Origin: a virus
Strand: one strand, 5' to 3'
Virus record (IMG/VR): IMGVR_UViG_3300031711_000031
Span: 1-20,269 of that record
Length of the DNA stretch: 20,269 nucleotides
Shown piece after piece: positions 15,501 to 20,269 of this stretch; the stretch's first letter is position 1, and each line of letters begins with the position of its first letter. Below the pieces are notes generated by a model. That model did no database searches, was not told the origin of the DNA, and saw only the letters and a list, made by a program, of their open reading frames with translations. A program made the translations under genes and the position numbers.

Positions 15501-18500
15501 TCGCAGCGGTCAGCTCTGCGGTTACATCGATTCGAGAAAGAAGCTGCTTGATGGCGGCACCACCAGTAACCCCTTTGCCCAACGGAACGTGCTGGTCATG
15601 CTTGTCCAAGGCACGGGTGCCCTGCACAAGTCCGTTGTAGTCATCAGCGCTCAACCCTGTGAGAGCGCGAATCGAACCCTCAAACACTGGATTAGGCACA
15701 GGCTCAGCCAATTCAATACGGCTCCACTTCTTTCCACCATGGCCGCCCGTCAACTTCTCGTCGAACAACCCACCTGGCTTTGGCCGCGGGTCTCCGCTCT
15801 TCGGGTCCGGCTTGGCATAAAGAAGCTCAGCCGGCTTCGGCAGCACCCGGTCCCCCGTCATCTCCTTGATTTTGGCGTCAGTCAACGGGCTCAAGATGAA
15901 TTGATGCCCTTGCTTCTCTACGTTGATGCCAGCACCCTTGAGCATGTCTGTGAACTTCTTGAAGGCAAAGGTAGGCTTTGGCGTAGGTAATGCGTCACCC
16001 TGCTGGATGGCATCCCACACATCGTGATGCTGGCTCTGCCATTGCTTTTGGGGGCTGACGTTGGGGTCTGGTCCTTCACTCTTCCAGGTCTGCATCTCCC
16101 GGATATTCGCGCGTGCACCGTGCGCCAATAGGGCATAAAGCCCTAGGGGGTCCATGGACTGGCCTCCCGAATGCCCGCCTCCGGAGGGCTGCAGGTTGGT
16201 GTCGTACTTCACAGGCTCGCTACCAGGGAGGTTCAAGCCTGAGCGCACCGACACTTTCTTATCGACCTGATGATGCAGCTTTATCATGTGCTGGTACCCC
16301 ACCAGGGCATCGCCAAGATGCTGCTTCGTTGTGGGGTCGTACAGCGCTTCAGTGTCGCTGATGCCGTGCTCTTTCAGCAGCCGCTGCACGTTAGCTAGCT
16401 GGTTGGTCCCATCGAAGTTACTAACGATGTAGGGCTTCCCAGTCTTCTTGGCAATCTTGCTGGCGGCTGTCTCAAGTACCTGCCCGACGTTCATACGCCC
16501 AGGAACCCCAGATGGATTCAACGCAACTTCAATGTGCTTACCATCGGGCGTGTGAGGCATATCATGGTCAGCCACAACTTTAGTAACAATGCCTTTGTTA
16601 CCGTAGCGTCCAGCAATCTTGTCGCCCACCTGCATAGGCTCAACTGCTTTGACGTGAACTACAATCTCATTACCTTTCTTGAATGAGCTAACAACCTCGC
16701 CAGCTCCTTCACCTTCCCACGTCAACGATTGGTCAGCGTATTGCCCTCCCAGACTTTTTCGAATAGCGGACAAACCCACCCTATCGTGCACGTTGGACTT
16801 CTTCATAGCGAGTACAAGCGGGTCCCCAGGGAACACCTTTGTACCAACTCTTACTAAGCCATCGTCACCAATAGTACCTACCTGCTCCTTGTTGTAGCGA
16901 CCTACGTGCTGTGTCAGGTAGCGGCCCTTGGCAAGCACGGTCTCTTCATCGACAGGAAGATTGTGCTTGTACAAATGAACGCTGCTCAATTTCTTGGCGG
17001 CACTCTCGCTAACTACTACGCCATCCTCGAAGTTGTAGCCCTTGTATGGAATGTAGCCAACTCGCAGGTTTGTACCGAGGGCGATGGTGCCATTCTTGGA
17101 GAAGTTCGTATCCGCGATAGTCTGCTCTCGACGTACCCTATCCCCCAGCTTCACTAATGCCGTTGAATCGAGCACCGACTTCGCATCATTGAGCGGATAG
17201 TTCCTGTAAATCTGAACCTCATGGTCTGCTCCATGCTTGTCAGTGATGATAATGGCGTCGTGCTTTACCGCCTTCACAGTCCCATCCACGGGGGATTGGT
17301 GCGACGCCTGAGAACCAATGACTTCTTCGAATGTCCTAGCCCCTACCCAGTCACGTCCAGTACCCACCTGAACTAACGGGGCTTCCCTGTGCTCCAATGA
17401 AATAGCCTGCTCCATGTGCCTAGTAGCCATGGAGGCACGCCCTCCTGACGTATTATTGATGAACGGAATGAGATTACTAGTTACATTGAAGAACTGGGAC
17501 GGATGCCGCATCACATAGTCAGCATCCTTCAAATGCCCCTCGGTGATTTCATTCCCAGGTGCTGACCACTTCACAGCTGTGGTCTTCGCCGTAGGCTTGT
17601 CATCCTTCCACTCAACCTGGTCTGGCAGCACGACACGCGAACGCAAGAACTTGGCGGGCCCTATGTACTCCATCTGCCCGGTCTTCACATTGTACAAAGG
17701 AACCTGCGGCTCATTGCCGACTTTGCGCACACCAAGTGGCATGCGAAGCGTTACCCCAGTCTTACTCCCTTCAGGTGTATGAATCGGGTCTAGAAAGCAC
17801 ATGTGAGATGGATTGACGAACTTCACCTCATCGAGGATTGTATTCTCAGATTGAATCCCCCCGGGGCCCATCACCGTCGTTTGCTGTGCAGCGGATACCA
17901 TCTCCACAGGGTTCACCTGCTTTGCCACCTGCGCCGCAGAGTTCTTGTGGAAGGTCTCACGTACTGGTTTATTGAAGAACTCAGGACGAACTATTTCGCG
18001 CGGGTTGCTTGAAGTGTTGACCTTACGCAGCATCTTCATTCGAATGGTAGGTGCGGCAGCTACAATCTTGTCGTGCGAGAAATCCCCTACGCTACGTAGG
18101 TCTTTGAACATCAAAGAATCACGGTCATCCATCGGGGCGCCACCATGCACATCCAACATGCGCTTAGTCGCGCGCACCAAGACGTCGCCGTCAACATGGT
18201 CTACAGCCCGGCCTAAGGTAACAACGGTTGACTCTGGCCGCATGTCGAACTGGTCAAAGTGCTGAGCTACGTTGGCCACTGCTGCCGCATGAGATGGTGC
18301 TTCAACTCGTCGTGTAGTTTTGTAAAACCTGGCTAAAGCGCCGGCCGTATCGCGGGCACCCTTGTTTGCAGCCAGTACATCCTTACCCCAGGTCTTTTCT
18401 AAATCCTCATCATGAACACCCAGTGTCGACAGCAGCGGGTACAACGGGATGCGCGCCTTTGTACCGAACTCAACCTTGAACTCCTTTGATACATCGTCAA

Positions 18501-18933
18501 ATGTAACGTCGAAGTTAGGCTTCTTACTCGATTGAAAGGCAGTCTCAATCTCGCCTGTCTGCTTTCGTCGAGTATAGGCACCCGGTTTCAACTGCCACTG
18601 ATTATCAACTTGATACTCCTGCCCGTTGACGATTTGGCTATGACGACGCGTGACTTTAGGCAGCTCAGCAATACGCGTCTTCGCGCGTATCTCACGGCCA
18701 GTCTGCTTGTCCCGTAAAACCAGGTGGGCAATCACCGGAACACCCCACGTTTGGCCGTTCACCTTGGCCTGATGCTGCCCGCGCAGGTCATCTGGGTTTA
18801 GGTTGTCCTGCACTTCCAAGTGCTCGAGCGAAAGGACCTGTGTCCTCCCATCCACTGGGAACTGTTTCCCAATGGCCTCCAGCGTCCGGTCTCGATAGTT
18901 GTTGAAGGCTTCAGCAGGGTCCAAGTACGACAT
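12535..18933 (-). CDS. Single-chain DNA-directed RNA polymerase, beta fused to beta-prime
   Basis: The protein has 2132 residues from the ATG at 18933, which has GGAGAG 5 bases upstream; an in-frame ATG 18 codons earlier has no such site. The first ~1009 residues are beta: MGPGGI and HTPEGSKTG, GYNFEDGVVVSES (632-644), GDKIAGRYGNKG (770-781), LNPSGVPGRMNVGQ, and the C-terminal GGQ...GARANIREM clamp segment. From about residue 1010 it is beta-prime: LPVIPPAMRP, QAFRP...EGNAIKIHPL, catalytic NADFDGD (1399-1405, aspartates 1401, 1403, 1405), a bridge-helix region, a C-terminal zinc site (Cys1746, 1808, 1815, 1818) and QLTMKVFHTGG of the trigger loop. E. coli beta plus beta-prime total about 2750 residues, so large inserts are lacking. 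It should transcribe phage DNA. Cellular fusions (Helicobacter, Wolbachia) have the same order, but the neighbours here are phage genes. Confidence 0.96.
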   Translation of the reverse strand: MSYLDPAEAFNNYRDRTLEAIGKQFPVDGRTQVLSLEHLEVQDNLNPDDLRGQHQAKVNGQTWGVPVIAHLVLRDKQTGREIRAKTRIAELPKVTRRHSQIVNGQEYQVDNQWQLKPGAYTRRKQTGEIETAFQSSKKPNFDVTFDDVSKEFKVEFGTKARIPLYPLLSTLGVHDEDLEKTWGKDVLAANKGARDTAGALARFYKTTRRVEAPSHAAAVANVAQHFDQFDMRPESTVVTLGRAVDHVDGDVLVRATKRMLDVHGGAPMDDRDSLMFKDLRSVGDFSHDKIVAAAPTIRMKMLRKVNTSSNPREIVRPEFFNKPVRETFHKNSAAQVAKQVNPVEMVSAAQQTTVMGPGGIQSENTILDEVKFVNPSHMCFLDPIHTPEGSKTGVTLRMPLGVRKVGNEPQVPLYNVKTGQMEYIGPAKFLRSRVVLPDQVEWKDDKPTAKTTAVKWSAPGNEITEGHLKDADYVMRHPSQFFNVTSNLIPFINNTSGGRASMATRHMEQAISLEHREAPLVQVGTGRDWVGARTFEEVIGSQASHQSPVDGTVKAVKHDAIIITDKHGADHEVQIYRNYPLNDAKSVLDSTALVKLGDRVRREQTIADTNFSKNGTIALGTNLRVGYIPYKGYNFEDGVVVSESAAKKLSSVHLYKHNLPVDEETVLAKGRYLTQHVGRYNKEQVGTIGDDGLVRVGTKVFPGDPLVLAMKKSNVHDRVGLSAIRKSLGGQYADQSLTWEGEGAGEVVSSFKKGNEIVVHVKAVEPMQVGDKIAGRYGNKGIVTKVVADHDMPHTPDGKHIEVALNPSGVPGRMNVGQVLETAASKIAKKTGKPYIVSNFDGTNQLANVQRLLKEHGISDTEALYDPTTKQHLGDALVGYQHMIKLHHQVDKKVSVRSGLNLPGSEPVKYDTNLQPSGGGHSGGQSMDPLGLYALLAHGARANIREMQTWKSEGPDPNVSPQKQWQSQHHDVWDAIQQGDALPTPKPTFAFKKFTDMLKGAGINVEKQGHQFILSPLTDAKIKEMTGDRVLPKPAELLYAKPDPKSGDPRPKPGGLFDEKLTGGHGGKKWSRIELAEPVPNPVFEGSIRALTGLSADDYNGLVQGTRALDKHDQHVPLGKGVTGGAAIKQLLSRIDVTAELTAAKKELNSTSATKVDKVLKKVKRLQALKEAGMTPADAYILHNLPVIPPAMRPITTMPDGNFKYADINELYSQFAQNNDQMKDPVLTANLTDENKTELRKNLYDGVKAIMGVGIPYADAEHKGLIHQIQGAQPKTGYFQSTLISRKQDMSMRSTIVPEPSLSLDEVGLPAEHAMKLFAPFVVGQLKKSGVASTVIEAQRLVSKNSPQAQRALQQVLSERPVMLKRDPALHKYSVQAFRPRVVEGNAIKIHPLVTGGYNADFDGDTMSVFVPISDEAVAEAKKMFPSNNLFSEASGRVMYQPTLESALGLYKLSRVDEGGKVHDMKHPADALTAVQKGKISVTSKVRIGTQVTTPGRILMAAALPEPMQKKMLEDLHTRLNGKGLDALLTQVVHSHSGEYGAVADKLKDIGNGAASGVVTVEHSGFVGADRLDPAQRVYIPVGVHTLALSDFTPDIATRERVLGPARKEVAAIRANTHNSQAKADRDAIKVWTDASTELKKRHLEKATDDPSNLMMMHLAGVKPGWDQYKQLTLAPMLVKDAAGKTIPTPITKSYSEGLDTGEYWTQMHGARHGAVMKVQEVREPGYLSKLLMANTMDMVVTGHDCGTTRGISLPITDSDVHDRFLQKEFSSKGMTVPAGTLLTPDIVSKMRAADRNAKIEVRSPLKCEHAKGVCQKCMGISAHGQLHDIGENVGVVAAQSLGERAVQLTMKVFHTGGSVSTGGNSKVLGGFDRFSQLMKLPKNVKDSATLAMRAGVVERVDKDATGVNVYVGGKKHHVGKDASGAPLWRPVGDEVPSQWAPPHVGAKIERGQLLSDPSRTVVNPHDLYKATGNMESVQNYMADEVHKLYKDEGIKRQHIETVVKAMSNLTKIKEPGDYEGVLRGEFHPTSKISAINRELVQSGKRPIEHEPVLKGVDMMPLSVQEDWMAKMQHVRLHNTLLESAATGGRSDIHSLHPIPGMAYGAEFGLNQEHAKNRLSLAHLHDVPRHAY

Positions 18934-19035
18934 GCGCTCTCCGAAGTATAACCGGCCTGGGGTACCAAGTGGCCTGGAATATCGCAACTACCACACTTTT
19001 GCCGAGATAAGAGCTTTGAACAAAGGAATCACGGC
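18934..19035. promoter_or_regulatory. Divergent control region between polymerase and small plus-strand genes
   Basis: These 102 bases are the only gap between the leftward structural transcript and the rightward small genes, so promoters for both directions probably lie here or just inside the flanking genes. I found no convincing host sigma-70 -35/-10 pair on either strand. A TATACT on the minus strand (18945-18950) is too close to the start codon to leave a leader with the ribosome site. No repeat or operator-like dyad stands out. Phage-specific promoter signals would not be recognised by eye. Confidence 0.35.
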
Positions 19036-19194
19036 GTGCAAAGCAACGATACACCCTCTAAAGGCAATGAAACACCCAGCCCGCCTACAACAACGGGCAA
19101 AGCATACGAGCAGCTTGTAGAAAGCCTTTACCTAGGAAGAACACAATCGATCGAGGAGACGGGTCAATGCTCACATCCGACAAAGAAAAATTAG
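19036..19194 (+). CDS. Possible small protein, 52 aa (GTG start)
   Basis: A GTG at 19036 is preceded by AAAGGA with 8 bases spacing and opens 52 codons to a TAG. The first 20 residues are Ser/Thr/Pro/Asn-rich and the following part (KAYEQLVESLYLGRTQSIEE) could form a helix. It is the first gene of the plus-strand cluster, divergent from the polymerase. Its end overlaps the next small gene by 28 bases. No family is recognised. The good ribosome site is the main support. Confidence 0.45.
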   Translation: MQSNDTPSKGNETPSPPTTTGKAYEQLVESLYLGRTQSIEETGQCSHPTKKN

Positions 19195-19328
19195 AAGATT
19201 ATGGCAACCGTCTGCTGGCAGTAGGTGAGCCACAGCTGGAGTCAGCCGAGGCCAAGTTGGCACTCGAGAAATTCACTGACGACCTGGCAGAGATGGTGGT
19301 TGGTCAGTTACAACCGTTTGACCGCTGA
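19167..19328 (+). CDS. Small acidic helical protein, 53 aa
   Basis: A strong ribosome site, GAGGAG, ends 8 bases before the ATG at 19167. The 53-residue product (MLTSDKEKLEDYGNRLLAVG at its start) is acidic and looks fully helical, with Leu/Ala spacing suited to a short coiled coil. It has no cysteine, signal peptide or membrane segment. It lies in a run of overlapping or closely spaced small plus-strand genes, typical of phage early or accessory genes. Function unknown. Confidence 0.65.
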   Translation: MLTSDKEKLEDYGNRLLAVGEPQLESAEAKLALEKFTDDLAEMVVGQLQPFDR

Positions 19329-19357
19329 AAAAAGCAAAGACACGGAATAAGAATTAC

Positions 19358-19477
19358 GTGAAAGTACTAATCATCTGGGCGTTCATCGCGGGCCTTCTCA
19401 ATGGAATCCTGATGAGACTACATGACTTCTGTCTGGAGATGGAGGCTATAGATGCTGGTCAATCCTTCGGCTGCTAG
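19358..19477 (+). CDS. Possible small membrane protein, 39 aa (GTG start)
   Basis: From a GTG at 19358, with GGAA about 10 bases upstream, 39 codons run to a TAG. Residues 2-19 (KVLIIWAFIAGLLNGILM) are a single hydrophobic helix after one Lys, followed by a polar tail, so it could sit in the inner membrane. The end overlaps the next gene by 26 bases in another frame. Tiny single-helix proteins are common in phage accessory clusters. A GTG start and short length make it tentative. Confidence 0.42.
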   Translation: MKVLIIWAFIAGLLNGILMRLHDFCLEMEAIDAGQSFGC

Positions 19478-20063
19478 CAGTGAGCTACTAACTACACTGC
19501 CAGGAACGAACATCCTTGGAGAGACATTCGGAATAATCGGGGCCAGCTTTCGCGACCCTACAAACATCATTCGAGAATGGACAGTACAATCGTTGTACTC
19601 CCCAGTGCACGGACGAGCACTCGGGGGAATTAGAGCAAAGGTAGTAGACCAAAAAGACTTCATCAGTTTTGTAAACCAAAGGGATTTAGAGGTTCTGCTT
19701 GAGCTTGGCTACCCAGGAGCCTACTGCAAATGGCTAGACCAGGACTATGTAGAACCCGGGGAACCAGGCTGGTTCGGGCTTTGCGTAGACAGTAACGACC
19801 TAATCGATGACCTATACGACCGAGAGATGGAAGCCAGGGCACAATTCCCTGAAGACTATGTGCTTCCGGAAGGGTTGAACTTCGAGCGACGCGTCCACGA
19901 TGGAGAAGACAACGACTACATAGAAACCATGCTGTTGCTGTGGGACTTTGACCCAGTGTCTGGGATGGGGCCCGATACACGACTAGAGACAGTCGGGCGT
20001 CGTTGGCAAAGCATTGAACGTACATCTGGAAGGGAGCGCGACAGATTATGGATACGTCTCTAG
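19452..20063 (+). CDS. Unknown protein, 203 aa
   Basis: GGAGG lies 6 bases before the ATG at 19452, a near-ideal ribosome site. The 203-residue protein is rich in Asp, Glu and aromatic residues in its middle (KWLDQDYVEPGEPGWFGLCV) and has no recognisable catalytic motif. The last part (RRWQSIERTSGRERDRLWIRL) is basic. It overlaps the next gene by 16 bases. Together with the small genes before it, it forms a plus-strand cluster divergent from the polymerase. I cannot assign a family. Confidence 0.78.
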   Translation: MLVNPSAASSELLTTLPGTNILGETFGIIGASFRDPTNIIREWTVQSLYSPVHGRALGGIRAKVVDQKDFISFVNQRDLEVLLELGYPGAYCKWLDQDYVEPGEPGWFGLCVDSNDLIDDLYDREMEARAQFPEDYVLPEGLNFERRVHDGEDNDYIETMLLLWDFDPVSGMGPDTRLETVGRRWQSIERTSGRERDRLWIRL

Positions 20064-20269
20064 CTGACTTCCCTTTCGAAGAGGAAGAAGACACCGAAGA
20101 AGAAGAAGATGAGTCACTCGAGCCCACCGGTTGCTATTGCGGGCAATGCTCGAACGAATTGGAGATGGTGGAAGAAGTCTTCCTGCTGCGGGTAGTACAG
20201 CCCTACATGGTAGACGGGAAACTACAACATAACGATGTGCTCACTCATGAAGGTGAGTTCAAGTATGAA
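20048..20269 (+). CDS. Acidic protein with a CxCxxC cluster, C-terminus beyond the window
   Basis: The ATG at 20048 overlaps the end of the 203-residue gene and has GGGAG about 11 bases upstream. The frame stays open for 74 codons to the window end. Residues 7-26 are mainly Glu and Asp; then GCYCGQCSN offers three cysteines that could bind zinc with a fourth further on. A hydrophobic strand-like stretch (VFLLRVVQPYMV) follows. No family can be named from the N-terminus alone. Confidence 0.6.
   Translation, partial: MDTSLADFPFEEEEDTEEEEDESLEPTGCYCGQCSNELEMVEEVFLLRVVQPYMVDGKLQHNDVLTHEGEFKYE

Noticed and set aside
12535-18933. A cellular rpoBC fusion, as in Helicobacter or Wolbachia
   Set aside because: The chain is about 600 residues shorter, lacks the beta-prime N-terminal zinc ribbon, and is followed directly by a phage spike gene rather than ribosomal protein genes.
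18945-18950. TATACT on the minus strand as a host -10 box for the polymerase
   Set aside because: Transcription from it would start within the ribosome site, and no -35 element lies at 16-18 bases.
18899-19120. 73-codon plus-strand frame across the polymerase start
   Set aside because: It begins inside the polymerase gene without a ribosome site and has no protein-like pattern. The GTG frame at 19036 has better start signals.
19663-20127. 154-codon minus-strand frame starting with a Ser-rich run
   Set aside because: It is antisense to the 203-residue gene; the Ser run is only the reverse of the GAA/GAG-rich start of the next plus-strand gene.
1-20269. tRNA genes, CRISPR arrays, insertion sequences or attachment sites
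   Set aside because: No cloverleaf, spaced direct repeats, transposase or terminal repeats were seen on reading both strands.

Overview
The window looks like part of the genome of a large tailed bacteriophage (Caudoviricetes) with a contractile, myovirus-type tail. The evidence is a large terminase subunit, a prohead-protease-like gene, a gpV/gp5-like baseplate spike and several virion-type proteins of unknown role, packed with 1-14 base overlaps or gaps of a few bases. I see no tRNA, rRNA, CRISPR array, insertion sequence or cellular housekeeping operon. The host cannot be named from this sequence.

The standout gene is a single 2132-residue RNA polymerase (minus strand, 12535-18933) in which bacterial-type beta and beta-prime are fused head to tail. 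The catalytic NADFDGD motif, the beta-prime C-terminal zinc site, the bridge-helix region and the beta GYNFEDG and GDK...GNKG motifs are all present. The beta-prime N-terminal zinc ribbon, the basic face of the sigma-binding clamp helices and several rifampicin-contact residues are missing or changed. This suggests a phage-dedicated polymerase that is probably not used with an ordinary host sigma-70 factor. No alpha, omega or sigma gene is visible here.

Layout. The main module is on the minus strand and reads right to left: RNA polymerase, baseplate spike, an Ala/Leu-rich protein, a 716-residue virion-type protein, a 335-residue and a 160-residue protein (one may be the small terminase subunit), the large terminase, a 434-residue and a 195-residue protein, and a prohead protease that runs off the left end. 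Three short plus-strand islands interrupt it: a free-standing HNH endonuclease with its own terminator (7817-8440), a small basic protein (6016-6375) and a helix-turn-helix protein (2429-3139). To the right of the polymerase a divergent plus-strand cluster of small unknown genes begins (19036 to the window end).

Two homing-type elements sit near the packaging genes. One is a 350-residue LAGLIDADG intein placed exactly in the first nuclease active-site motif of the terminase. The other is the HNH gene. A further pattern not explained by standard annotation is a strong excess of Lys-x-Ala tripeptides (often followed by Ser or Ala) in the 434- and 716-residue proteins, with one copy near the N-terminus of the prohead protease. 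They may be maturation-cleavage or sorting signals.
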